Position numbers and translations under genes: made by a program | Shown here: positions 8,773 through 18,172 of the stretch, piece by piece | Numbering within the stretch: the stretch's first letter is position 1 | Layout of the letters: every line of letters starts with the position of its first letter | Source of the DNA: Sphingobacteriaceae bacterium | GTDB lineage: Bacteria; Bacteroidota; Bacteroidia; Sphingobacteriales; Sphingobacteriaceae | Direction of reading: 5' to 3' | Length of the DNA stretch: 64,000 nucleotides | Assembly: GCA_029266635.1 (NCBI GenBank) | Contig: JAQSWM010000008.1 | Coordinates: forward strand, 214,471-278,470 | The notes under the pieces: generated by a model | Database searches by the model: none | What the model was told of the DNA's origin: nothing | What the model saw: the letters and a program-made list of their open reading frames with translations, nothing else

Positions 8773-8856
8773 TGCCCTGGGAGAGACTCGAACTCTCAAG
8801 AGACAATTCTCAACGGCTTCTGAGACCGCAACGTTTACCAATTTCGCCACCAGGGC
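8773..8856 (-). tRNA. tRNA-Leu (anticodon CAG)
   Basis: 84 nt type II tRNA. The acceptor stem is GCCCTGG/CCAGGGC with discriminator A. D-arm GCGAAATTGGTAAACG, anticodon loop CTCAGAA giving CAG, a long variable arm, and T-arm GAGAGTTCGAGTCTCTC are all present. The 3' CCA is not encoded (ACA follows). Confidence 0.95.
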
Positions 8857-8907
8857 GGATAATCAGGCGCAAAGATATAAATCTCGCTAATTTAACATAC
8901 GGTGCAG

Positions 8908-11211
8908 CTATTCTTTTATAACTTTTGCTTTCCCAACCGTTTTGTGAGTAGTTGGATTAAGAGCTTCCAATACGTAAATGCCTTTAGGCAATTGAACGAT
9001 GTTATATTTTAGCTCCTGTCCTTTAGAAAAGGTTTTGCTGCTGAGCTTTTTACCTGCTAAATCATAAATGTTAATGATCAAGCCATCTTTAACAAGCGCT
9101 TCATCAGTAGACTGCAGATTGAACGATTCTACGATAGGGTTAGGATAAATATTAAACAAACTTTCACTCTCTGCAAGTTCATAGTTTATCGAAACTGGGT
9201 CGAACAAAGTCATTTTTCCGTTAAAGTCGAATTGCTTAAGACGATAATAGCTGATTCCCCTGAGAGGATTCTTGTCAACATAGGAGTAGTTGATAGCTGC
9301 AGATGAGTTTCCGGCGGCTTTTAACTTACCTATGCTCGAGAAGGACTTGCCATCTCCCGAACGCTCCAACTCAAAGTGGCTGCTATTTTGCTCAGATGCT
9401 GTTTTCCAGTTCAGCTCTGCCCCAGCCAAAACCTTCTTTATCGTGAACGACGTCAAGGTTACTGGCAAAGTGGTGGGAGGTTGAAACAATAGTTTAAAGC
9501 GGTCGGATCCAAAACTTGCTGCTACGGTCTTATTAATTGTAAAGCTATAGGTCGGAGTAGCTGACACATCCGTCATCGTATTCAGATAGTTGTCCTGCAA
9601 CAAAGTGGTGTAATTCCCAACAGCGCTAAGGTCTGTGACATTCAAAGTGACGTTACCTGAAGCGGTGGCATTAACATTTAACCTTACCTCCGCAACCTGG
9701 CTTATCTCAGGCATGAAGTTAACAACTAAGTCTTTACTATCGCTAGACCGGGAACTAAGGGAAACTGTGCTTCCGCCCCAAAATGTAGCGTCTTCAAAGC
9801 CAGCAGCAGCACTGCTTCCGGCGTTAAAGATTACTACAGTTTCTTCCTTGCTGACACCATCCTGCAAGTTCAGGCGCAATTGGTTCCAGGCTCTTCCACC
9901 GCTCACTGAGGCTTGTGGTTCGCCCTTTATTCCGGCAGCGAATTTAGAAGCGGGAGCTGATAAAAACCTGGCAGGTGCACTAGCCACCGATTTGGCGGTT
10001 TCCTTAAAAGTTACAGACGCTCCACTTGCATTAGCCCTTACCCAAAACCCCTGGCCCGGCTGAATAATATTGACATTGGTGCCATTGGTAGATACGCCAT
10101 TGAAATATGTGGCATATCCACCTCCAGGTTTATAAATGCTAATCTGGTCCTCTGTATTTACCCGGGTTACCAGAGTCCAGTCGATAACGGCAGGATAAGG
10201 ATTTCCTACAAGATTGAAACCGTTGTACAAGTTGTCGTCTGTGCCTGAGTTTGCGGTATACAACAAAGGCACGCTAATATCTCCCTGGTTAATTGGGCCT
10301 ACATACTGCATAGTCACGTCCTCCGGACTGAGGTATGGCGAGTTCACTTTCTTCGATGTGCTTGCAGTGGCTGGAGTATAATTATCTCTGTTGCCCCGGA
10401 AGTAGAAAAAGATTCCCTTTCCGGGAGTAAGCTTTTCATAAATATCAGCAGGCGACAAAAACTGTTGTGAGGATTGAGACGTAAGCGCAGGTTCATTATA
10501 CCAACGCAGAGTTTCGCTGTAAGGAGCTAATGCGCCGCCCGGATCAAAGCCCTTTGTCGCTCCGCCCGGTCCTGTGACAATCATATATCCCTTTAATTGC
10601 TCCAGGCTTCTGCTTGAGCTTAAGGAATTATCATTTATTGGTGACGATATGGAGCGATAGCTTCTGTTTGAAGCCACTCCTCCTCCAGTATAAAACGACT
10701 GCACAATCACATTTCCAGTCACACTCGCTCCATTCGATAAGGGTTTAACGTTAGCATTTGTGGATGATGTGGCAAGCAGGGTTATTTTTCCATTTGAATT
10801 AAATTCAGTGCTACTGAGCACATTCAGATAATTCGAGATTGTTGATGCGGTATTCGCGGTCTTAGTTCCCGCACCCTCAGCTGTTAGGTTATAAAATGCG
10901 GTAGAGTTTGTTCCAGAGATGCTTTGTGCTGAACTGCTGGCAAAATCCACCGTAGCTCCACTATTACTAAAAACGGTATTGGAAGCGTTGTTTACCCAAT
11001 TGCCCTTCAACGTGATTATTCCGCCCGAAGTGCTATTCTTAATTTGCCCTCCAGATTGGTCGGTGAAATTACCGGTAGTACCATCGATATATATTACGGA
11101 ACCACTTTGTATTACAATCTGAGCACCATTGTTGATCAGCCCCTGACTAAAAACTGTATACGGCAAAAACCCAAGGCAGGCACCACACATAATCCTAAAA
11201 AATACTCTCAT
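8908..11211 (-). CDS. T9SS-secreted surface protein with type A sorting domain
   Basis: 767 residues from the ATG at 11211 (a GTG two codons upstream is also possible). The signal peptide ends near TVFSQ. The N-terminal ~150 residues are Ser/Thr/Asn/Gly-rich and beta-helical in style (repeated GxV/SGG/TFSNSG). A middle region has NPYPAVIDW-type motifs common in Bacteroidetes surface proteins. A fibronectin-like segment (VTLTSFTIKK...LNWKTASEQNSSHFELERS) follows. The last ~80 residues form a type A sorting domain (FNIYPNP...GLIINIYDLAGK...LPKGIYVL). It is the last gene of a five-gene operon, 10 bases after the hybrid kinase. Probable role: adhesion or matrix, exported by type IX secretion. Confidence 0.85.
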   Translation of the reverse strand: MRVFFRIMCGACLGFLPYTVFSQGLINNGAQIVIQSGSVIYIDGTTGNFTDQSGGQIKNSTSGGIITLKGNWVNNASNTVFSNSGATVDFASSSAQSISGTNSTAFYNLTAEGAGTKTANTASTISNYLNVLSSTEFNSNGKITLLATSSTNANVKPLSNGASVTGNVIVQSFYTGGGVASNRSYRSISSPINDNSLSSSRSLEQLKGYMIVTGPGGATKGFDPGGALAPYSETLRWYNEPALTSQSSQQFLSPADIYEKLTPGKGIFFYFRGNRDNYTPATASTSKKVNSPYLSPEDVTMQYVGPINQGDISVPLLYTANSGTDDNLYNGFNLVGNPYPAVIDWTLVTRVNTEDQISIYKPGGGYATYFNGVSTNGTNVNIIQPGQGFWVRANASGASVTFKETAKSVASAPARFLSAPASKFAAGIKGEPQASVSGGRAWNQLRLNLQDGVSKEETVVIFNAGSSAAAGFEDATFWGGSTVSLSSRSSDSKDLVVNFMPEISQVAEVRLNVNATASGNVTLNVTDLSAVGNYTTLLQDNYLNTMTDVSATPTYSFTINKTVAASFGSDRFKLLFQPPTTLPVTLTSFTIKKVLAGAELNWKTASEQNSSHFELERSGDGKSFSSIGKLKAAGNSSAAINYSYVDKNPLRGISYYRLKQFDFNGKMTLFDPVSINYELAESESLFNIYPNPIVESFNLQSTDEALVKDGLIINIYDLAGKKLSSKTFSKGQELKYNIVQLPKGIYVLEALNPTTHKTVGKAKVIKE

Positions 11212-11221
11212 CTCCACTTTA

Positions 11222-12994
11222 TCAATTGTTATACTGCCGGCTGTGTATGGCCCACTTCTCTATAATTTTAACAAGCTCCTCAAGCTTTACAGGTTTACCT
11301 AAATAGTCATCCATGCCCGCTTGCAAACACTCTTCCCTATCCCCCTGCATGGTATTAGCGGTCATAGCAATAATGATAGGCTGAACACTCAGGCAGAGCC
11401 GGATCATTCGCGTGGCTTCAAGCCCATCCATCTCGTCCATTTGCACATCCATCAAAATGAGATCATATACATTGTGGCTTACTTCCTCTAAAACTTCCTT
11501 TCCGTTGCTGGTGATGTAGGGCTCATAACCAAGTTTATTGAGGATCTTAGTTACCAGTTTCTGGTTCATCACGTTGTCTTCTGCCAAAATGATCCGCAAA
11601 GGATATTTTTTAGCAAAATCTACTGAGAGAGTCGGCTTATCAGTCTCTACTACATCAGAATTGCGCAAAAGTCCAAGCACTTGTTCATTAAACACATGTT
11701 GCTTAACGGGCTTGCTCACGATGGCATTAAACAAGCTATGATCCTTTTTATAGGCTTCGTTGCCAGTTTTATTCGTCAACATAAGCGGCAAGGCAGGATG
11801 CGATTTCCGGATATTTTGAGCAAGCTGCACCCCATCCATTCCCGGCATCTGCATGTCTATTATCGCCATATCAAAATCTCCGCTCTCTCCTATTTGCTGA
11901 AGCGCTTCCTCACCCGAGCCTGCTGTTGTGACGTCAAGCTTCCACGGCTGCAATTGCTGTTTAAGGAAATTCCTGAAAGTTTTATTATCATCGACAATCA
12001 GCACCTTTTTGCCTTTTAACGTGGGCAAGTCCAAGTTGAATAAGCGGCGTGGCTTTTTAGGGCTCTTGCGCACAAGAACTGAGAACTTCACTGTGGTGCC
12101 AGCATCCTCCTGCGAATCTATGCTTATGGAACCGCCCATTAATTCAACCAACTTCTTACTGATTAGAAGGCCAACTCCGGCAGTACTATGAGTATTGAAA
12201 CTTATTCCAGGATGTTGAAGCTCTTTTACAAGTTGGTTTAACTTCACCCGTGAAATGCCGGTGCCTGTGTCGCGGACCTCAAATTCAAGCAATACCTTAT
12301 TACTTCGTTCTTCTTTGAAGTGCACGCCAATAAAAATCTCTCCGGCTACGGTGAACTTGATGGAGTTCTCAATCAGGTTCATCAATATTTGGCGCAAACG
12401 CTCGCCATCTGCTACAATGTAAGCCGGCACATCGCTGTCTACATGATAGATTAGATCAAACATTGAACTCGCCGTTTTCAAGGCAAAGATTTCAAGTACC
12501 CCCTCTATGCATGTATGCAGATCAACGTCTTTTAATTCCAGTTCTTTGCCCGACTCAACTTTAGAATATTCCAAGATATCGCTCATCAGAATATCATTGA
12601 TGAGCGTAACCAAGCCTTCGCCAGATTCTATAATATTGTTAGTATAATCACGCTGCTCAGCGCTGAGCTTAGTCTCGTTCAGCAAAGAGGCCATACCAAG
12701 CATTGTCGTCATTGGAGTACGAATGTCATGGCTGATTTTGGAGATGAGATGGCTTTTATTTTGATCTGCCAGCACCGCTTCTTCGCGATATCGCTGTTCA
12801 TTTAAACGAGCGTACGACAAGAGTTCAGATTGTTCGAGAAGCTGCCTTTCTAAATCTGCTTTCTCATGTTTAACGGTATTCAACCTGTTGCGATGGAAAA
12901 TATATCCGGCTAATGCCAACACACCCAGCACGATGGCATCAATCCACCAGCTCGCCCGAAGCCCTGTTATAATGAGTATTTTATCTACTTCCAT
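11222..12994 (-). CDS. Hybrid histidine kinase with two receiver domains
   Basis: 590 residues: a TM helix at ~18-35, a coiled coil (~40-80), HisKA with H89 in SKISHDIRTPMT, HATPase with N-box (LRQILMNLIENSIKFT) and G-boxes (DTGTGIS, AGVGLLISKKLVELMGG), then REC1 (VLIVDDN...AIIDMQMPG) and REC2 (IILAEDN...LILMDVQMD...AMTAN...YLGKPV). There is no extracytoplasmic sensor domain, so input probably comes from a partner. The preceding SPOR outer-membrane protein gene overlaps it by 10 bases, and the following T9SS gene starts 10 bases later, suggesting it senses or controls surface-protein assembly (inference). Confidence 0.93.
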   Translation of the reverse strand: MEVDKILIITGLRASWWIDAIVLGVLALAGYIFHRNRLNTVKHEKADLERQLLEQSELLSYARLNEQRYREEAVLADQNKSHLISKISHDIRTPMTTMLGMASLLNETKLSAEQRDYTNNIIESGEGLVTLINDILMSDILEYSKVESGKELELKDVDLHTCIEGVLEIFALKTASSMFDLIYHVDSDVPAYIVADGERLRQILMNLIENSIKFTVAGEIFIGVHFKEERSNKVLLEFEVRDTGTGISRVKLNQLVKELQHPGISFNTHSTAGVGLLISKKLVELMGGSISIDSQEDAGTTVKFSVLVRKSPKKPRRLFNLDLPTLKGKKVLIVDDNKTFRNFLKQQLQPWKLDVTTAGSGEEALQQIGESGDFDMAIIDMQMPGMDGVQLAQNIRKSHPALPLMLTNKTGNEAYKKDHSLFNAIVSKPVKQHVFNEQVLGLLRNSDVVETDKPTLSVDFAKKYPLRIILAEDNVMNQKLVTKILNKLGYEPYITSNGKEVLEEVSHNVYDLILMDVQMDEMDGLEATRMIRLCLSVQPIIIAMTANTMQGDREECLQAGMDDYLGKPVKLEELVKIIEKWAIHSRQYNN

Positions 12995-13992
12995 TCGTTC
13001 TTATACTTAGAGATGTTAGTTCCCGATACATTCACCTCACGATATGGTACCAAAAGGCATTGCTTCTTAAGATTTGGACTTAAATTGTTGTCTATGTACG
13101 CATGTGCAGCCACAGAACCTCGAAAGCCCATAACTCGCACAGTATAACCGGCGCCCGATTGGGATATTGACTGTCTGCTAACGTCTGCGCCTAAATTTGC
13201 TACTGCAGCGTCTGCTGTTTGCTTGTCTTTAAAAGGTCCTAACAAAACGGCGTACATCCGATTATCAGGTTGCTCAACTTGTCGAATTGCAGGTTGTGAA
13301 ACTTCAGGTTCTCTCATTGCCCCTGGCACTTGGGACAGAATGGGCTGCGGAATAGGGAATGCGGGGAGAACAGGCGTTGGCACTTTACCGCTCTTTTTTA
13401 ACGAAAGAGGAAAACTGATACCGAACACGAAATTTGCATTAGGCGATCCCGGATTAAAACAATACACCGGAATCTCAATATTCTTAAATGTTCCCTGAAG
13501 AAACAATCCTTTGTCAACTGTGCTCCGACTATTCACAGTCATGTTTTGCTGAGCAGAGATCCCCACGGCCAAAAAATCCGACATCTCATAAAAAAGATCG
13601 TTCCAGCTGTACAGGAAAGCGTCAGCCTTGTTCTTGAAAGAAAAAGTGTATTGCGGTTGCGATGAAAGCGTAAATTGCTTGTAAGCGATCTCAACGTTTG
13701 CTGCTAAAGAGCCCCCCGTCATTGTTCCTACCAAAGCTCCCGCCATAGGGCTGATGCTGTATGAAATCTTTCCATCTTTACTGAATGTGCGGCCCATATA
13801 GAACGAAAAGGTTTTAGCAGCCTCATAATTGTACCTGCTCTCGAAATACAATTTGTCTGATTCAAAGCTCAAAATCGGAGACATGGTTACGGGCTCATGC
13901 TTGTAAGCATAAACGTAATGTTGGAAGCTGCCTTGGGCAAACACCTTATGCAACAACCCGAAGAGGATCATTAACAGCAGACTTCTTTTCAT
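12985..13992 (-). CDS. Outer-membrane type protein with C-terminal SPOR-like domain
   Basis: 335 residues from the ATG at 13992. The signal peptide ends near KVFAQ. Residues ~20-200 show alternating amphipathic strands and a PorP/SprF-like look (membrane beta-barrel, family uncertain). A Pro-rich linker (~205-240) leads to a C-terminal SPOR-like domain (MYAVLLGPFKDKQTADAAVANLGA...YTVRVMGF), a fold that binds denuded peptidoglycan glycans. The gene overlaps the upstream membrane-protein gene by 47 bases and the kinase by 10. It may supply the periplasmic or outer-membrane input for the kinase. Confidence 0.7.
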   Translation of the reverse strand: MKRSLLLMILFGLLHKVFAQGSFQHYVYAYKHEPVTMSPILSFESDKLYFESRYNYEAAKTFSFYMGRTFSKDGKISYSISPMAGALVGTMTGGSLAANVEIAYKQFTLSSQPQYTFSFKNKADAFLYSWNDLFYEMSDFLAVGISAQQNMTVNSRSTVDKGLFLQGTFKNIEIPVYCFNPGSPNANFVFGISFPLSLKKSGKVPTPVLPAFPIPQPILSQVPGAMREPEVSQPAIRQVEQPDNRMYAVLLGPFKDKQTADAAVANLGADVSRQSISQSGAGYTVRVMGFRGSVAAHAYIDNNLSPNLKKQCLLVPYREVNVSGTNISKYKNEWK

Positions 13993-14530
13993 TTTCAATA
14001 ATTATGATCTGAGCGGTAGCCAGCTTGTTCAGGATGGATATTTTTTTCAGATGCGGATTCCAGTTAAAAAGCAGTTCATCGATAGGATGCCATAAAATAA
14101 CCCAGGCGAAGACATCCATCAAGTGGCTCAAGCCCAACTGGAGCTGATTTTCCTCATTCACGATCAACGGAAGGAAGAATTGAAATAGAACAACAATTAC
14201 AAGGCTGATAGCCAGAACTGTCCAGTTCCTATTTTTAAACCGTTCAAATGCTCTCTCTTCTTCCTCCTGTTTTTCTTTGTAATGCTTTCTGATTGCATAC
14301 ATCAGAGGCTCCGCGTATTTTTTATCGATGTCTTTATTGCATTTGAACTTGTAAAAAATCACATCGTAACGCTTGGCTCCCTTAACGCATTCTGAAACAT
14401 ACTCTTCAAAATCATGGCTCAATTGCCGCTTGTATATCGGCGAAGGATCGTTCTGATTAAAATATCCCTCAATAACCAACTGGTCTAAGGTGAGGTAGAC
14501 ATTTACAGTTTTTGAATTGGGCTTCGCCAT
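13946..14530 (-). CDS. Two-TM conserved membrane protein of unknown function
   Basis: 194 residues. The cytoplasmic N-terminal half has a strand-rich start (VNVYLTLDQLVIEGYF) and a charged helix (KHYKEKQEEEERAFERFKNRN). Two hydrophobic helices follow (~103-125 and ~133-150). A conserved-looking WHPIDELLFNWNPHLKK motif precedes the C-terminal tail. I do not recognise a named family. It starts four bases after the S74 gene stop and its end overlaps the SPOR-protein gene, so it is a core member of this surface-signalling operon. Confidence 0.75.
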   Translation of the reverse strand: MAKPNSKTVNVYLTLDQLVIEGYFNQNDPSPIYKRQLSHDFEEYVSECVKGAKRYDVIFYKFKCNKDIDKKYAEPLMYAIRKHYKEKQEEEERAFERFKNRNWTVLAISLVIVVLFQFFLPLIVNEENQLQLGLSHLMDVFAWVILWHPIDELLFNWNPHLKKISILNKLATAQIIIIENEKKSAVNDPLRVVA

Positions 14531-14534
14531 GTTG

Positions 14535-16514
14535 CTATTTTACTGAAGCGTTTGAAGTTCCGCTTTGTAGCTTTTGCACAGATTTCTTAAGCTCGTCAAT
14601 TTGCGCCTGCTGTTCTTTGATGGCGTTGATGAGGACTGGGACGAGCTCAATATAATTGACGCTTAACATTCCTTTGTCTACATCACCGGTTACGATTTCT
14701 GGAATGATCTTTTTTGCATCTTGTGCTATCAGACCGATTTGCAAATCCGTTGATTGGCTGGCATCTTTCCAGTTATATGTTACCGGCTTTAAAGCAGTAA
14801 TCGCCTTTAAGCCATAGTTCAGACTGCGGATATTGTCCTTTAGCCGTCTGTCAGATGAAACATTAAAAGCACTTGCAGAAATGCTGCCATTCACTGTTAA
14901 CTTGTTTGTACCATTTGGAGTATCTGTACCAATGGTAACTTGCTGAGTTGCAGCGGTCGTACCACCTTTGATGCGCATAACTTCAAAGCCGTCAGCTGTA
15001 TTGTTTTTATTCAAAGTACCATAGTTGGTAAAAAATACGATATCCTTATTTGGATAACCATTGCCTATATAGAAGCTCTCTGGAGCTGAAGAATACAGAT
15101 ATCCACGGCTCGGCTGATTTAATATATTTGAATTATTATTCAAGTAACCTGTGCTGTTGATACCAAAATCAACATAATTGTTGTCAAAGCCCACTGCCTT
15201 CGCTCCATTTTGAGTACCATCATTTTGTACAATAAAATCAGAGCTCGAGTTATTACCATAACCCTTATTTTGCACAATTGCCTGGATGTAATTATTGGTA
15301 GTTCCAACTGCCGACATAAGCGTTAATGCAGCAGTTGTTCCGGTATTACCCAAATCGCCTCCGTCTATCAGAAGCTTTTCAGGTTGAGTGCTGTCGAACG
15401 AATTTGTTCCAATTCCGACGTTCCCATCGCTGGTAATCCGCATTTTTTCATCTGCGGTTGCAGTTCCATCGGTAAAAAATATCAAGTCCTTTCCTGTGGT
15501 TGCATTTCCAATTACGAAGTTATTGTTGCCTGTGCTATATAGATAACCCAGGTTTGCGCCATTCAATATAGGGTCTTTTGTGTTGTTGTATCCCGATGAG
15601 TTAACGCCCAAATCGACGTAGTTAACTAATTCGGACGCATTATCAGCTGACGCCACCAGATCTGAGCTAGCAGACGTACCTGTGGAACGATTCTGAATAT
15701 TAAGCTGCAAGTAATTATTGATAGAACCCTTACCGCTAATCACATTCCAGGAGGTTGTTGTTCCCGCATCAACAAGAAACTTTTCCCTCTGTGATTGTGA
15801 AGCAACGCCCCCAATTGTTGCTGTTGTTGTGGTGAAAGTGGGAGTAGTTCCAACTGCCACACTTCCTAAACTATCAAGCCAAAGTCGCTGAGTATTATTA
15901 GTCCGCATACGCAAGCTCGTTAAGTTTGTAGACCCTAGAAAATTTGAACTTAAACTGGCGTTACCAGATAACGACCAAGCATTTGTCGACGGGGTTGCAA
16001 GCGATGTAGAAGGTAATTTCTTAACTACGCCTCCTACGATAGTAAGCAAACTGTCTGTGTTAGTTCCGACTGCGAGGCCAGTAAGAAACAACGGATTGGC
16101 AGTTGCATTAACCTGCAACTTGTAAGATGGGCTGGTGTTAGTACCAATACCTACATTACCTCCATTGTAATATATATTGCTGCCATTTGCTGTCCAGGGC
16201 ACTGTTGAGCTGGTTGTTAAAGCAACCCAAGAAGTTCCGTTCCAATAATAATAACCGGGCACAACGTTGTTCGGAGCAGAACCTGCAGTTGCCGTGTTAT
16301 AAACTAATAGTGATGTTGTTGGCGATGAAACCGGTGATGCCGAGTTAGTAGCTGTTAAAGCCACCCTTGGTACTAACAAGCCCTTATCAGTAAAACTTAC
16401 ATCTAAACCTGCCGACGCATCGGGCGCCGCACCTGTAGAATTAATACCAACGTTTTGTGAAAAAGCCGAGCTGGCAGCTAATAAAAAAAGAAAAAATAAT
16501 CCCCCTCTGAACAT
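14535..16514 (-). CDS. Tail-fibre-like surface protein with C-terminal S74 intramolecular chaperone
   Basis: 659 residues from the ATG at 16514, with a signal peptide ending in SSAFSQ. The N terminus carries the NVGINSTGAAPDASAGLDV and LLVPRVALT motifs common in Bacteroidetes secreted fibre proteins. The middle is built of repeats with VGIGT..S, DNNYVDFGINSTGY and GYLYS..N.F.IGN blocks. The end is a Peptidase_S74 domain (SSDRRLKDNIRSL, IGLIAQDAKKIIPEIV) with a final coiled coil (IKEQQAQIDELKKSVQKL). S74 domains cleave themselves off after fibre trimerisation. First gene of the operon, preceded by a TAACTTTG box. Confidence 0.88.
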   Translation of the reverse strand: MFRGGLFFLFLLAASSAFSQNVGINSTGAAPDASAGLDVSFTDKGLLVPRVALTATNSASPVSSPTTSLLVYNTATAGSAPNNVVPGYYYWNGTSWVALTTSSTVPWTANGSNIYYNGGNVGIGTNTSPSYKLQVNATANPLFLTGLAVGTNTDSLLTIVGGVVKKLPSTSLATPSTNAWSLSGNASLSSNFLGSTNLTSLRMRTNNTQRLWLDSLGSVAVGTTPTFTTTTATIGGVASQSQREKFLVDAGTTTSWNVISGKGSINNYLQLNIQNRSTGTSASSDLVASADNASELVNYVDLGVNSSGYNNTKDPILNGANLGYLYSTGNNNFVIGNATTGKDLIFFTDGTATADEKMRITSDGNVGIGTNSFDSTQPEKLLIDGGDLGNTGTTAALTLMSAVGTTNNYIQAIVQNKGYGNNSSSDFIVQNDGTQNGAKAVGFDNNYVDFGINSTGYLNNNSNILNQPSRGYLYSSAPESFYIGNGYPNKDIVFFTNYGTLNKNNTADGFEVMRIKGGTTAATQQVTIGTDTPNGTNKLTVNGSISASAFNVSSDRRLKDNIRSLNYGLKAITALKPVTYNWKDASQSTDLQIGLIAQDAKKIIPEIVTGDVDKGMLSVNYIELVPVLINAIKEQQAQIDELKKSVQKLQSGTSNASVK

Positions 16515-16948
16515 GTCCTTAATCTTGATAATGAGCAATAATTATAGAATGTAAGTTTTACGTGTATACGATTAATTGGTTGCGACGGATTTGACTAAAG
16601 CAACGGACAAAGTTAACAAGCTGCAAGATGTAAAAATATTGATACTTTTAAAATTGTTAAGAATGACCTGCCCGCGTTTAGCAACTATCTCACCAAAGAT
16701 TAGAAGTGCCGTACAGAGGCTTAAGGCCGGGGCCATCAATGTTGGTGGGGAAAATTATCTCGTGCAGTTGCTTCAAGGCGGGCAAGTTGTACCGCGTTGA
16801 ACCACGCTTTTTTCTCAACTGACCAATTGGAGCTACCGTAAAATCTAGTTATAAAATTGCTGTCAGGCATGTAGAGGAGCACTTAAAGAAAACAGCAGCT
16901 TCAAAACAGCGCTGGAGAATGTACTCCTGAAGGGGATTAGAAAAGTAA
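16515..16948. other. 434-base intergenic region
   Basis: It separates the S74 operon from tRNA-Leu(GAG). Apart from the minus-strand promoter box at 16608-16615, I see no gene, strong hairpin or repeat. A short plus-strand frame here has only a TTG start and no recognisable family. Confidence 0.6.
16608..16615 (-). promoter_or_regulatory. -7 promoter box (TAACTTTG) for the five-gene surface operon
   Basis: Exact TAnnTTTG match on the minus strand, about 95 bases upstream of the S74 gene ATG at 16514. This would give a 5' leader of roughly 88 bases. No exact -33 TTTG at the ideal spacing. Confidence 0.5.
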
Positions 16949-17035
16949 TGGTACCCAGGAGCAGATTCGAACTGCCACACCTTTGCAGGCGCCAGCCCCT
17001 CAAGCTGGTGCGTCTACCAATTTCGCCACCTGGGT
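16949..17035 (-). tRNA. tRNA-Leu (anticodon GAG)
   Basis: 87 nt type II tRNA including an encoded CCA end. The acceptor stem is ACCCAGG/CCTGGGT. D-arm GCGAAATTGGTAGACG, anticodon stem-loop CCAGC-TTGAGGG-GCTGG giving GAG, a variable arm, and T-arm GGCAGTTCGAATCTGCT are all present. Confidence 0.96.
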
Positions 17036-17083
17036 TTTTGAAGGACTGCAAATATAGAGTTTGCTTTGATAAGTTGAAAGAAT

Positions 17084-17845
17084 TTATAGCTCAATTACGA
17101 GCCCATCGTATGCGAGTGAAATTCCAGGCGGAAGCTCTTGTGAAATATCCTCATGCCTTCCCAGTTTGTGGCTGATATGCGTAAAATAGGTCTGCTCTGC
17201 GCCAAGCTCTTCAGCTATCGCGATTGCCTCTTCCAAAGTGAAATGCGAGATATGCCTTTCCTTTTGCAATGCATTTATCACCAGTACCTCAGAACCTTTA
17301 ATTTTTTCCCGCTCCTCTTCTGCAATGGTTTTAGCATCCGTGATGTAAGTAAAATCGCCTATCCTGAAGCCTAAAACCGGGAGCAAATAGTGCATAACTT
17401 CTATAGGTACAATATCAACTCCTTGGATTGCAAACGGCTTGTTTTCAATCTCCTGCATCGCGATAAGCGGCACACCAGGATATTTAAACTCTTCGAAGGC
17501 GTAATGAAATTCCCTCAGCAGAGCTGCCTGCACGCGTTTGTGGGCATACACGTTCAATTCAGACTGCTGGCGGTAGTTAAATGCACGGATATCGTCCAAG
17601 CCTGCTATGTGGTCTTTGTGTTCGTGCGTAAAAATAATAGCATCGAGGTGCTTCACCCCCGCCCGCAACATTTGATACCGAAAGTCGGGACCGGAATCTA
17701 TCACGAATGTTTTGCCTGAAACTTCAATGAGCATGGAAACCCGAAGGCGTTTATCGCGAGCATCTGCCGAGGTGCAAACAGCACACTCGCACGCAATCAC
17801 GGGCACGCCCTGAGATGTTCCTGTTCCTAAAAATGTTGCTTTCAA
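17084..17845 (-). CDS. MBL-fold metallohydrolase, PhnP-like phosphodiesterase
   Basis: 253 residues. The metallo-beta-lactamase motif THEHKDHIAGLDD (~94-106), N-terminal FLGTGTSQGVPVIACECAVC with paired Cys, VIDSGPDFR, and later ITDAK and THISHKLGRH ligands match the PhnP/phosphoribosyl 1,2-cyclic phosphate phosphodiesterase group widespread in Bacteroidetes. There are no phn genes nearby, so the substrate is unknown; a general cyclic phosphodiesterase role is likely. Its ATG overlaps the upstream small gene by four bases (ATGA), so the two are translated together. Confidence 0.9.
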   Translation of the reverse strand: MKATFLGTGTSQGVPVIACECAVCTSADARDKRLRVSMLIEVSGKTFVIDSGPDFRYQMLRAGVKHLDAIIFTHEHKDHIAGLDDIRAFNYRQQSELNVYAHKRVQAALLREFHYAFEEFKYPGVPLIAMQEIENKPFAIQGVDIVPIEVMHYLLPVLGFRIGDFTYITDAKTIAEEEREKIKGSEVLVINALQKERHISHFTLEEAIAIAEELGAEQTYFTHISHKLGRHEDISQELPPGISLAYDGLVIEL

Positions 17846-18114
17846 AGTTCCAGTTCAGTTTGTTTCAAAGCGTACAGAAATTGCTTTTGCTTGTCGTCGA
17901 GCAAAGCCTCATCGGCATTGATCTGCTTTAACAAATCTGATAAGGAAATGATTTTGCTTTCTAAATTGGAGAACTTGTTTACTACAATTATCCTACTGCT
18001 CTGAAGCATGCAGGCACCGGTTTTGAAATTGCCTTTTTCATAACGCACGCGATACCCGAGGCTTTTAAAAAGCCCTTCAATCTTTTCTAAACTGTGCTGG
18101 GTAAAGGCTAACAT
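17842..18114 (-). CDS. Conserved small hypothetical protein, 90 aa
   Basis: 90 residues, soluble. The central pattern YEKGNFKTGACMLQSSRIIVVNKFSNLESKI (positions ~25-55) resembles a small family I recall from Bacteroidetes genomes without assigned function. The gene is joined to the PhnP-like hydrolase by an ATGA overlap. The C-terminal 25 residues are helical and acidic. No metal-binding or catalytic signature is evident. Confidence 0.7.
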   Translation of the reverse strand: MLAFTQHSLEKIEGLFKSLGYRVRYEKGNFKTGACMLQSSRIIVVNKFSNLESKIISLSDLLKQINADEALLDDKQKQFLYALKQTELEL

Positions 18115-18172
18115 GCAAGTCCAGTTCTCCGGGCAATATTAACCATTTGCTTATAAGCACGCAAAGCGAAGT

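Noticed and set aside
9635..10063. 142-codon plus-strand open frame within the T9SS gene
   Set aside because: It is the complement of a Ser/Thr/Gly-rich coding region; such shadow frames are expected there.
16576..16800. 74-codon plus-strand open frame in the gap before tRNA-Leu(GAG)
   Set aside because: Only a TTG start, no recognisable family, no ribosome or promoter signal, and it lies in a region that otherwise looks intergenic.
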